From Prolixibacteraceae bacterium (GTDB taxonomy: Bacteria; Bacteroidota; Bacteroidia; Bacteroidales; Prolixibacteraceae): a DNA stretch of 11,582 nt. The translations under genes and the position numbers were made by a program. Of this stretch, positions 1-5,085 are shown in pieces (the first letter of the stretch is position 1; the number at the start of each line of letters is the position of its first letter). The stretch covers positions 1-11,582 of the forward strand of contig DPCJ01000095.1 of NCBI GenBank assembly GCA_003516705.1, given 5' to 3'. The notes beneath the pieces were generated by a model. The model did not search any database. It saw only the letters and a program-made list of their open reading frames with translations, and was not told the DNA's origin.

Positions 1-83
1 CCGGTAAGTTGCATTCCGTCTCCCGAGTCACCGGAAAACCGGATGGCAACTTCTTCCATCTCTGTTACTCTTGTGTCCTTCAT
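1..83 (-). CDS. korA: 2-oxoglutarate (2-oxoacid):ferredoxin oxidoreductase alpha subunit, N-terminal fragment
   Basis: Only the first 27 complete codons lie in the window; the gene runs off the left edge. The start is the ATG at 83-81 on the minus strand. The translation contains VAIRFSGDSGDGMQLTG (residues 11-27), the characteristic N-terminal signature of the fused gamma/alpha subunit of KorAB-type enzymes, where the gamma-like domain comes first. The family oxidatively decarboxylates 2-oxoglutarate to succinyl-CoA using ferredoxin in the cytoplasm, and often runs in the reductive direction in anaerobes. The beta subunit would be expected just downstream, outside the window. A related 2-oxoacid specificity (pyruvate or branched-chain) cannot be excluded from so short a piece. 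The gene is divergent from the carbonic anhydrase gene, so the pairing of CO2 hydration with a CO2-handling enzyme may be meaningful or accidental. Confidence 0.82.
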   Translation of the reverse strand, partial: MKDTRVTEMEEVAIRFSGDSGDGMQLT

Positions 84-254
84 TTATTTAAAGTTTTATT
101 GTTCATTCATTTACAAAAGAAAAACGATCCCGAAACCAGTTACCTGTAATTTCAAAATCGATTTTAGTTGAATTTTTGTTTTTAAAATGCGCACCAAAAA
201 TAACCATTATTTAACAAGTTAATCCTTGCAGAACCAATAATTTAAATCAATCCA

Positions 255-262
255 TATATTTG
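255..262 (+). promoter_or_regulatory. Candidate Bacteroidota -7 box (TATATTTG) for the carbonic anhydrase gene
   Basis: TATATTTG matches the TAnnTTTG -7 consensus of the Bacteroidota primary sigma factor and would give a leader of about 20 nt before the GTG start. No TTTG/TTG element sits at the usual distance upstream (the nearest TTG is 26 bp away), so the call rests on the -7 box alone. On the opposite strand CAAAAATA at 195-202 is an equally partial match facing korA. Confidence 0.3.
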
Positions 263-287
263 AAATCAATTTAAACAATTTTGGAAA

Positions 288-803
288 GTGGCACTGATAA
301 AAACATTAAACGGGATAACCCCAAAGATTGGAGAAAACTGTTTTTTAGCTGAAACGGCGACTGTTATTGGCGATGTTGAGATTGGAGACAATTGCAGCAT
401 TTGGTACAATGCAGTTTTGCGCGGCGATGTACACTACATTAAAATAGGAAAAAACACCAACATTCAGGATAACGCGGTGGTTCATGCCACCTACAAAAAA
501 TCACCAACGAACATTGGCAACTTTGTAACCATTGCTCACGGGGCAATTGTGCATGGCTGCACCATTTACGATAACGTGATGGTTGGGATGAATGCGGTGG
601 TTTTAGACGATGCTGTGGTAAACAGCAACACAATAATTGCTGCCGGATCGGTGGTAACTAAAGGAACAGTGGTTGAATCGGGGTGTGTTTACGCAGGTAT
701 TCCGGCAAAAAAAATCAAGGAAATAAGCAAAGAATTGCTTGAGGGTGAAATTGTTCGGATAGCCAATGCCTACGAAATGTACTCGGGGTGGTACAAAAAA
801 TAA
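288..803 (+). CDS. Gamma-class carbonic anhydrase family protein (left-handed beta-helix hexapeptide repeat)
   Basis: A 171-residue cytoplasmic protein built of hexapeptide repeats, which fold as a left-handed beta-helix that trimerises. The gamma-carbonic anhydrase signature is present: R45-G-D47 in VLRGDV, Q60 in NIQD, and three candidate zinc/iron-ligand histidines H66, H84 and H89 (VVH and AHGAIVHG). The likely reaction is reversible hydration of CO2 to bicarbonate, but many homologues are annotated only as transferases or YrdA-like proteins and activity is unproven. The start must be the GTG at 288: an in-frame stop at 261-263 rules out an upstream start, the next Met is residue 98, and MALIK...TPKIG is the usual N-terminus of the family. 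A weak GGAAA precedes the start by only two or three bases. The length is normal. A strong terminator follows directly. Confidence 0.9.
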   Translation: MALIKTLNGITPKIGENCFLAETATVIGDVEIGDNCSIWYNAVLRGDVHYIKIGKNTNIQDNAVVHATYKKSPTNIGNFVTIAHGAIVHGCTIYDNVMVGMNAVVLDDAVVNSNTIIAAGSVVTKGTVVESGCVYAGIPAKKIKEISKELLEGEIVRIANAYEMYSGWYKK

Positions 804-823
804 AAGCCGGCAAAACCGGCTTT
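803..823. terminator. Bidirectional intrinsic terminator between carbonic anhydrase and Lrp-type gene
   Basis: An 8-bp perfect stem (AAAGCCGG / CCGGCTTT) encloses a CAAAA loop. The left arm begins at the last base of the carbonic anhydrase stop codon. T-rich sequence follows on the plus strand (CTCTTTATTT). On the minus strand a TTTTATTTTTT run follows the hairpin, so it can also terminate the convergent regulator gene, whose stop is 5 bases away. Confidence 0.85.
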
Positions 824-827
824 CTCT

Positions 828-1310
828 TTATTTAATCGGAACCTGTCGTTTAAAATCCATTTCGAGTGAGATAAAGGTTTCGGTACGTGCAATACCTTCA
901 ATTTCCTGCAACTCGTTGTCGATAATCTGTTTTAAATGTACGTTGTTTTTGGTTTGAATTTTTATGAAAATGGCATACTGACCAGTAGTGTAATGACATT
1001 CAACAATTTCGGGAATGCTTCGTAACGCTTCAACAACTTGGCGATGGTACTTTGCTTTATCGAGATAAATGCCCATGTATGCACAGGTATTGTAACCGAG
1101 TTTTGTGGGATTCACAATAAATTCGCTACCCTGAACAACCCCAATATTAAACAGCCGCTGTACCCGCTGGTGGATGGCTGCGCCTGAAACACCACACTCG
1201 CGGGCCACTTCCAGAAAGGGAATCCGGGCGTTTTGTGTAATCAGCTTTAAAATTTTCTCGTCAAGTGCATCAATATCAGCCGGATGTTCAAGATAGTCGT
1301 TTGTATTCAT
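828..1310 (-). CDS. Lrp/AsnC-family transcriptional regulator
   Basis: 160 residues with the two standard Lrp/AsnC domains. An N-terminal helix-turn-helix (about residues 13-60) contains LDEKIL, IPFLEVARECGVS and GAAIHQRVQRL. A RAM ligand-binding domain (about 72-152) contains ECHYTTGQYAIFIKI and GIARTETFISLE, the usual positions for dimer contacts and effector (amino acid) binding. The family forms octameric rings that bend DNA and sense amino acids or other small molecules. The target genes cannot be named from the sequence. The gene is divergent from the M64 peptidase with 224 bp between them. A 17-bp palindrome about 50-66 bp upstream of the start overlaps the promoter region and is a candidate autoregulatory operator. 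Length and motifs are normal. Confidence 0.92.
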   Translation of the reverse strand: MNTNDYLEHPADIDALDEKILKLITQNARIPFLEVARECGVSGAAIHQRVQRLFNIGVVQGSEFIVNPTKLGYNTCAYMGIYLDKAKYHRQVVEALRSIPEIVECHYTTGQYAIFIKIQTKNNVHLKQIIDNELQEIEGIARTETFISLEMDFKRQVPIK

Positions 1311-1345
1311 TCTCTATTTTTTGTTTTCAGTTTCAAATTATCAGA

Positions 1346-1353
1346 CAAATTTA
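1346..1353 (-). promoter_or_regulatory. Candidate -7 box (TAAATTTG) for the Lrp/AsnC gene
   Basis: Read on the minus strand this is TAAATTTG, an exact TAnnTTTG match. It gives a predicted start about 28-30 nt before the ATG. No clear TTTG element occurs 19-21 bp upstream. Instead, that region is occupied by the palindrome at 1360-1376. Confidence 0.35.
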
Positions 1354-1359
1354 TTAAAA

Positions 1360-1376
1360 ATTTACAATTGGTAAAT
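1360..1376. promoter_or_regulatory. 17-bp palindrome, candidate Lrp/AsnC operator
   Basis: ATTTAC-AATTG-GTAAAT forms a perfect 6-bp inverted repeat around a 5-bp AT-rich centre. Lrp/AsnC regulators typically bind AT-rich imperfect palindromes of about 13-17 bp and repress their own genes. This site lies immediately upstream of the candidate -7 box of the Lrp/AsnC gene, where a bound dimer would block polymerase. Its function is an inference from position and symmetry. Confidence 0.4.
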
Positions 1377-1409
1377 ATCGACCTTGTATTATATCGGTTT
1401 AGTTATAAT

Positions 1410-1431
1410 CTGTAAAATTGGCCTGTAAAAT
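1410..1431. repeat. Tandem direct repeat CTGTAAAAT x2 in the divergent spacer
   Basis: CTGTAAAAT occurs at 1410-1418 and again at 1423-1431, a 13-bp period. Two bases further on is the palindrome CCCGA-CA-TCGGG (1433-1444). Both lie between the Lrp/AsnC gene and the M64 peptidase and could be regulator sites for either. No promoter consensus was found for the peptidase except a one-mismatch TTACTTTG at 1478-1485. Confidence 0.35.
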
Positions 1432-1534
1432 ACCCGACATCGGGGAAACACAAAATATAATAAAACCACCTTCAATTTTACTTTGATATGGTCCGCCCGC
1501 GAATAGAATAATTCTTATTTTTCCGAAAAAAATT

Positions 1535-2806
1535 ATGAAGATAAAGCTGATGATATTGGCGACAATCATGCCTGTTCTGGGGTTTTCCCAAATTAGTTTC
1601 GACCATTACTTTCACAATCACTCACTTCGGTTCGATTTTTTGTTAGGTGGTAATGCAAAAGAAGAAAAAGTGTTCTTCCTTCAAATGAAAAAAGAGCCGT
1701 TTTGGGCTGGTTCGAAAACCAATTTAACCGATGTTTTTAACTATGGAAATTTCAGGTTCAGGGTTTTCGACCTGAAATCAGACAGCCTCCTGTTTTCAAA
1801 AGGATTCAGCACACTTTTCGACGAGTGGCAAACCACTGCGGAGGCTAAAACAACTGACAGAACATATTATCAAACAGCAGTTTTTCCATTTCCGAAAAAA
1901 AAAGTACGGCTCGAAATCGATTCGCGGCAATGGGACGGGTCATTTAAAAATATCTTTAAAACTGAAATCAACCCAAAAAGTTATTTCATTCTCGATGAAA
2001 AGCCTGTTCAGTATGAATCATTTGACGTTGTAATTCATGGCAAACCTGAAAACAAGGTTGACCTTGTAATTTTAGCCGAAGGTTACACTGAAAAGGAATT
2101 CGAAAAATTTAAGGCCGACGCACAGCGGGTTGCCGGTTACCTTTTCAGCGAAGAGCCTTTTCAGTCGGAAAAAGAAAAATTCAATGTCAGGGCGGTGTTT
2201 ACAACATCGGTTGAATCGGGTACCGATATTCCCGGTGAAAATATCTACAGAAATACAGTTTTCAATTCCACTTTTTACACTTTCGATGTTTCGCGCTACC
2301 TCACTACCAGCGATATGCGGCCTATTCTTGATGCTGCGGCACTTGTGCCTTACGACCATATTTATGTACTTGTAAACACCGAAAGGTATGGTGGCGGTGG
2401 TTTTTACAATTTTGTTTCGGTTTGCACCGCGGATAACATGCTTACAAAAGAAGTTTTTGTGCATGAATTTGGGCACGGTTTTGCCGGTTTGGGAGATGAA
2501 TATTACAACTCGGAAGTTGCTTACGAAGATTTTTATAACCTGAAAGCTGAACCCTGGGAACCCAATATCACCACTTTGGTTGATTTTGATAAAAAGTGGA
2601 AAACTTTGGTTGACAAAGACACTCCGGTTCCAACACCCCGAAAATCCGGAAACGAAAACATTGTAGGTGTTTTTGAAGGTGGCGGATATATGAACAAGGG
2701 AATTTACAGCCCGGCGATGGATTGCCGGATGAAAAGCAACCAGTCAGGTTTTTGCCCGGTTTGCAGCGATGCCATAAAAAAAACAATCAGGTTCTACTGT
2801 GAGTAA
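1535..2806 (+). CDS. Exported M64-family (IgA peptidase-like) zinc metallopeptidase
   Basis: 423 residues. A signal peptide (about 1-18, hydrophobic LMILATIMPVLGF, likely cleaved before Q19) predicts export to the periplasm or surface. It is followed by an N-terminal beta-rich domain (about 20-150) and the M64 catalytic domain (about 165-423). The catalytic motif is H310-E311-F-G-H314-GFAGLG-D321-E322-YY: H310 and H314 bind zinc, E311 is the general base, and D321 or E322 is the probable third ligand. DLVILAEGYTEKEFEKF (176-192) near the start of the catalytic domain is also typical. Four cysteines near the C-terminus (C397, C407, C410, C422) may form disulfides. The family is named for a clostridial IgA protease; Bacteroidota members have no established substrate, so IgA cleavage should not be assumed. 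The gene stands alone and ends inside a strong terminator. Confidence 0.87.
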   Translation: MKIKLMILATIMPVLGFSQISFDHYFHNHSLRFDFLLGGNAKEEKVFFLQMKKEPFWAGSKTNLTDVFNYGNFRFRVFDLKSDSLLFSKGFSTLFDEWQTTAEAKTTDRTYYQTAVFPFPKKKVRLEIDSRQWDGSFKNIFKTEINPKSYFILDEKPVQYESFDVVIHGKPENKVDLVILAEGYTEKEFEKFKADAQRVAGYLFSEEPFQSEKEKFNVRAVFTTSVESGTDIPGENIYRNTVFNSTFYTFDVSRYLTTSDMRPILDAAALVPYDHIYVLVNTERYGGGGFYNFVSVCTADNMLTKEVFVHEFGHGFAGLGDEYYNSEVAYEDFYNLKAEPWEPNITTLVDFDKKWKTLVDKDTPVPTPRKSGNENIVGVFEGGGYMNKGIYSPAMDCRMKSNQSGFCPVCSDAIKKTIRFYCE

Positions 2807-2848
2807 AAAAGAATGGCGGATGTTTTCATCCGCCATTCTTTTTTACTC
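2801..2848. terminator. Bidirectional intrinsic terminator with 22-bp perfect stem
   Basis: Bases 2801-2822 pair without a mismatch with 2827-2848 around a TTTT loop. The stem has a GGCGGATG/CATCCGCC core flanked by six A's on one side and six T's on the other, so it works as a terminator in both directions. The peptidase stop codon (2804-2806) is inside the left arm. It serves the peptidase and the convergent DUF6249-like gene ending at 2861. Confidence 0.93.
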
Positions 2849-2860
2849 CTGATTTCAGTT

Positions 2861-3181
2861 TTACTTCTTTTCGAGTTTGTTGGTAATCAGGTTAGCAACG
2901 ATGAGTCCGATACCGCCAAGTAACAAAATCATGGCAAAATAGGCAGCCACTTCGTCCATTACCTGCGATAAAGCAAAAGCTGCAAGTACGCCAAAACCAA
3001 GGCTGATGAGGAAAATACCCCATTTCAACAGGTTGTATTTTGTGCATTCGTTTTTAAAGATGCTTACATCGAGCCCTTTATCAATGAGTGCCAGCCGCTC
3101 TTTTGTGCGGGTTGTCCAATACACATAAAGTATGGCGAAAATTGCCAGAAAAAAAGCCAGTGGTACAAATAATCCTTCCAT
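2861..3181 (-). CDS. Small three-helix membrane protein, DUF6249-like
   Basis: 106 residues with three predicted transmembrane segments (about 4-22, 52-72 and 80-101). A positively charged cytoplasmic loop between the first two contains RTKERLALIDKG (25-36), the motif by which I assign it to the DUF6249 type of Bacteroidota membrane proteins. The C-terminus (NKLEKK) is basic and probably cytoplasmic. No catalytic residues are visible and no function is known. The context is informative: it is divergent from an ECF sigma factor, and the spacer carries an ECF-type promoter facing it that matches the sigma gene's own promoter. It is therefore likely a member of that sigma factor's regulon, possibly an envelope-stress or signalling component. 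The predicted leader is about 35-40 nt. Confidence 0.75.
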   Translation of the reverse strand: MEGLFVPLAFFLAIFAILYVYWTTRTKERLALIDKGLDVSIFKNECTKYNLLKWGIFLISLGFGVLAAFALSQVMDEVAAYFAMILLLGGIGLIVANLITNKLEKK

Positions 3182-3224
3182 AATTGTAATTTTTTAATTG
3201 TTGTTTTTTGTTTTCTGCCCTTAT

Positions 3225-3250
3225 GACGCACCCTTTCCAGTTCGGTTACA
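3225..3250 (-). promoter_or_regulatory. ECF-type promoter facing the DUF6249-like gene
   Basis: On the minus strand TGTAACC (3250-3244) is followed by TGCGTCATA, giving TGTAAC-N16-CGTC with CGTC at 3228-3225. This has the architecture of promoters read by ECF sigma factors (compare the TGTAAC...CGWC form known for Bacillus SigX-type sigmas). It points at the membrane protein gene starting at 3181 and is a mirror copy of the element at 3274-3299. Confidence 0.72.
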
Positions 3251-3280
3251 ACTCAAAATATTATTTTTTAAAGTGTAACC
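3244..3280. repeat. Inverted repeat GGTTACA...TGTAACC formed by two divergent -35 elements
   Basis: GGTTACA (3244-3250) and TGTAACC (3274-3280) are perfect inverted copies separated by 23 bp that is almost entirely A/T. They are best explained as back-to-back -35 elements of two ECF promoters, not as a hairpin. Confidence 0.75.
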
Positions 3281-3299
3281 ACTTTTATAATTTAGCGTC
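3274..3299 (+). promoter_or_regulatory. ECF-type promoter of the sigma factor operon (autoregulatory candidate)
   Basis: TGTAAC (3274-3279), 16 bp, then CGTC (3296-3299) in the context TGTAACC...AGCGTCAATA. Spacing and both boxes are identical to those of the divergent promoter at 3225-3250. The CGTC box ends only 13 bp before the ATG at 3313, so the predicted leader is roughly 5-8 nt. Control by the adjacent ECF sigma factor itself is inferred. I saw no other TGTAAC/CGTC pair at this spacing in the window. Confidence 0.72.
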
Positions 3300-3312
3300 A
3301 ATATCGTTGTAA

Positions 3313-3879
3313 ATGGAAATAAAAGACGACATCTGGTATCTGAACAAGGTTTTAAGCGGCGACACGCAATGTTTTACCTACTTTGTTGACAAATACAAGA
3401 ATGTTGTTTTCTCCATTGCACTGAAAGTTCTCAGAAATCATGAAGATGCTGAAGAGTTGGCGCAGGAGAGTTTTATAAAAGCTTACAAATCGCTGCATAC
3501 TTTTAAAGGCACAGCGCAGTTTTCGACCTGGCTTTACCGGATTACCTATAATAATTGTATTTCGGAAGTAAGAAAAAGAAAACTGAAATTTGTTTCTGCT
3601 GACGATGTTCAGCTACCTGATGAACCGGAGGAAATGAACTTTGACGGAATTCCGTCCGAAAACCGGGCTAAATATGTAAAAGCCGCGCTTGATAAACTTC
3701 CGCAGGATGAATACACGCTGATTTTGCTTTACTATTTTGAAGATAAAACAGTTGACGAGATTGCAGCAATTACAAAAATGACCGACAGCAACGTAAAAGT
3801 AAAACTGTTCAGAGCTCGCAAAAAACTGCAGACTTTTTTAAATGAGATGTTAAAAGAAGAGTTATACACCATATTATAA
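3313..3879 (+). CDS. ECF-type RNA polymerase sigma factor (sigma-70 family, RpoE-like)
   Basis: 188 residues. Sigma-2 spans about 20-90, with the polymerase-binding and -10 recognition segment HEDAEELAQESFIKAYKSL (43-61) and FSTWLYRITYNNCISEVRKRK (70-90, regions 2.3-2.4). An acidic linker (96-112) leads to sigma-4 (about 120-174) with LDKLPQDEYTLILLYYFED and the helix-turn-helix TVDEIAAITKMTDSNVKVKL. There is no sigma-3 domain, as expected for group IV. It directs polymerase to a dedicated set of promoters, usually in response to an envelope signal and held off by a membrane anti-sigma factor. The next gene starts 10 bp after the stop and is a candidate for that role. Upstream lies a promoter of ECF form that it probably recognises itself. 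No Shine-Dalgarno is present. Confidence 0.96.
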   Translation: MEIKDDIWYLNKVLSGDTQCFTYFVDKYKNVVFSIALKVLRNHEDAEELAQESFIKAYKSLHTFKGTAQFSTWLYRITYNNCISEVRKRKLKFVSADDVQLPDEPEEMNFDGIPSENRAKYVKAALDKLPQDEYTLILLYYFEDKTVDEIAAITKMTDSNVKVKLFRARKKLQTFLNEMLKEELYTIL

Positions 3880-3889
3880 GCTGACAAAA

Positions 3890-4324
3890 ATGAAAACATT
3901 GGATAACGATAAGGAACTGAGAAAGCTGTTGAAAGAAATTCAGCTTGAATCGCCATCAAAAGATTTTACTTTGAAGGTGATGGACCGTGTTTGGGAAGAA
4001 AAAGCAGCTGTGGTGAAAACAGGACAGGTTAAAAGCGAAAGAATTCTGGGGCGTGGGTTCTGGATAATAATAGCTTTGTTCGTATTGCTGTTTTTGGCTG
4101 TTGTGTTGTTCTCAAACCTGGGAACCGCTGAGTCGGGACAACTTTCAAAATTGGCTGAAGGATTCGGCACCAGTTCAGCTTCGGAACGATATCAATCTGT
4201 TTTCAGCAACCTTGGTTCGCTTCCGTTAAGTATCGGAGGTATTTTGCTTGCTTCTTCGCTGTTGGTTTTTATCGATAAATTTTTGCCTGGCATTACCGAA
4301 AAACTAACGCCTCACAAAGCCTGA
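3890..4324 (+). CDS. Two-helix membrane protein, candidate anti-sigma factor of the preceding ECF sigma
   Basis: 144 residues. A charged N-terminal cytoplasmic region (1-54) contains a short amphipathic stretch, ELRKLLKEIQLESPSKDFTLKVMDRV (9-34). It is followed by a transmembrane helix (about 57-76), a roughly 33-residue polar, Ser/Gly-rich loop (77-109), a second hydrophobic helix (about 112-129) and a short C-terminal tail. The PSxDFTxxVM motif is one I associate with the small membrane proteins encoded beside ECF sigma factors in Bacteroidota. The 10-bp gap indicates an operon with the sigma gene. No HxxxCxxC zinc anti-sigma motif and no FecR-like domain is present, so if it restrains the sigma factor it belongs to a different, poorly described class. 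An alternative is an accessory membrane protein that is only co-expressed. Confidence 0.55.
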   Translation: MKTLDNDKELRKLLKEIQLESPSKDFTLKVMDRVWEEKAAVVKTGQVKSERILGRGFWIIIALFVLLFLAVVLFSNLGTAESGQLSKLAEGFGTSSASERYQSVFSNLGSLPLSIGGILLASSLLVFIDKFLPGITEKLTPHKA

Positions 4325-4344
4325 AATAATAATTGGAAATTGAA

Positions 4345-5046
4345 TTACCTTTCAAAAACAGACTGTTTTTCGAGCTGTTTCAGTATTCCGGTTACAATTA
4401 AAAATTGCGCTGCCATGTAAGTTGACATCACCCAGAAACGATCAGCCGGAATTGGCGTTAGAAATTTATTGAGCGCAATCAATGTATCAGAAACCACAAA
4501 AAGCAGTGAACCTGTAAATACAAGATTAAAACTGATCTGAGGCTGAATACCTTTACGGTTCATCGCCATTATTGACATTCCCAACAGTGCTGCCATATAA
4601 ATAAATACAGCAATTTTCAACACCGCATCGAGGTTGGAGAAAAGCAAAATATAAATTACCCCTCCGTAAGCAAAATAAAGCAACAGCCATAATGGCTTTG
4701 TTGCAATATAAGGTTTTAACCCTTCAACCTGATTTAACCGTCGAAACAGAAATATGTAACCAATTTGCGCCACGAGAAATGAACCTAATCCGAAAATAAA
4801 AAAGTTGGGGCCGTTGCCTGCAAACATCAAAAATGTATCGCCAAAGAGTGAAAACAAAATTGCCCAAACCGCAAAAATTTTTATTTTAAATTCAAATCTG
4901 GCTGCGTTCACCAGAAAATGACCTCCCAGCGAAATCATAAGTAACGGTTTAAAAATGTAATCGAACCTTTTTTCATGCAGGGCAATCCCTGAAAAAACGC
5001 CAATTACAGCAATCGAAAAAAGGATAAGGAAAATTTTACTTTTCAT
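4345..5046 (-). CDS. Lysoplasmalogenase-family (YhhN) integral membrane protein
   Basis: 233 residues from the ATG at 5046. A TTG 39 bases upstream would extend the frame to touch the hldD stop, but the Met followed by KSKIFLILFSIAV gives the normal start. It is strongly hydrophobic with about seven or eight membrane helices. Family motifs are visible: FKPLLM (32-37), FSLFGDTFLM with D70, LLFVVSDTLIALNKF with D187, and MSTYMAAQFLI (207-217). Characterised members (human TMEM86, Legionella YhhN-type enzyme) hydrolyse the vinyl-ether bond of lysoplasmalogens; the two conserved aspartates are probably catalytic. The real substrate here is unproven. It lies 39 bp downstream of hldD, probably in one transcript, and is convergent (20 bp between stops) with the candidate anti-sigma gene, with no clear terminator in between. 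Confidence 0.86.
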   Translation of the reverse strand: MKSKIFLILFSIAVIGVFSGIALHEKRFDYIFKPLLMISLGGHFLVNAARFEFKIKIFAVWAILFSLFGDTFLMFAGNGPNFFIFGLGSFLVAQIGYIFLFRRLNQVEGLKPYIATKPLWLLLYFAYGGVIYILLFSNLDAVLKIAVFIYMAALLGMSIMAMNRKGIQPQISFNLVFTGSLLFVVSDTLIALNKFLTPIPADRFWVMSTYMAAQFLIVTGILKQLEKQSVFER

Positions 5047-5085
5047 AAAATCGATTTTAAGAAAAGCCAATTTAGAAATAAACAA

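Noticed and set aside
288..305. TGGCAC at the start of the carbonic anhydrase gene as a sigma-54 -24 element
   Set aside because: No TTGC element follows at the required spacing and the sequence is the start of the coding region.
515..540. TGTAACC within the carbonic anhydrase gene, and further TGTAAC/GTTACA hits near 1090, 4390, 4755, 5977, 6470, 8703, 9172 and 10126
   Set aside because: None has CGTC (or GACG on the other strand) at about 16 bp, so they are not ECF promoters like the pair at 3225-3299.
2072..2476. 134-codon antisense frame inside the M64 peptidase gene
   Set aside because: No recognisable domain; it is the antisense shadow of a well-supported gene with a catalytic motif.
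3286..3291. TATAAT between the ECF boxes as a housekeeping -10 element
   Set aside because: Bacteroidota primary promoters use TAnnTTTG, which is not matched, and the location inside the ECF spacer is explained by AT-richness.
5047..5085. TTG-initiated 13-residue extension of the YhhN-like protein
   Set aside because: The ATG at 5046 is directly followed by the first hydrophobic helix as usual for the family; the extension is intergenic-type AT-rich sequence.
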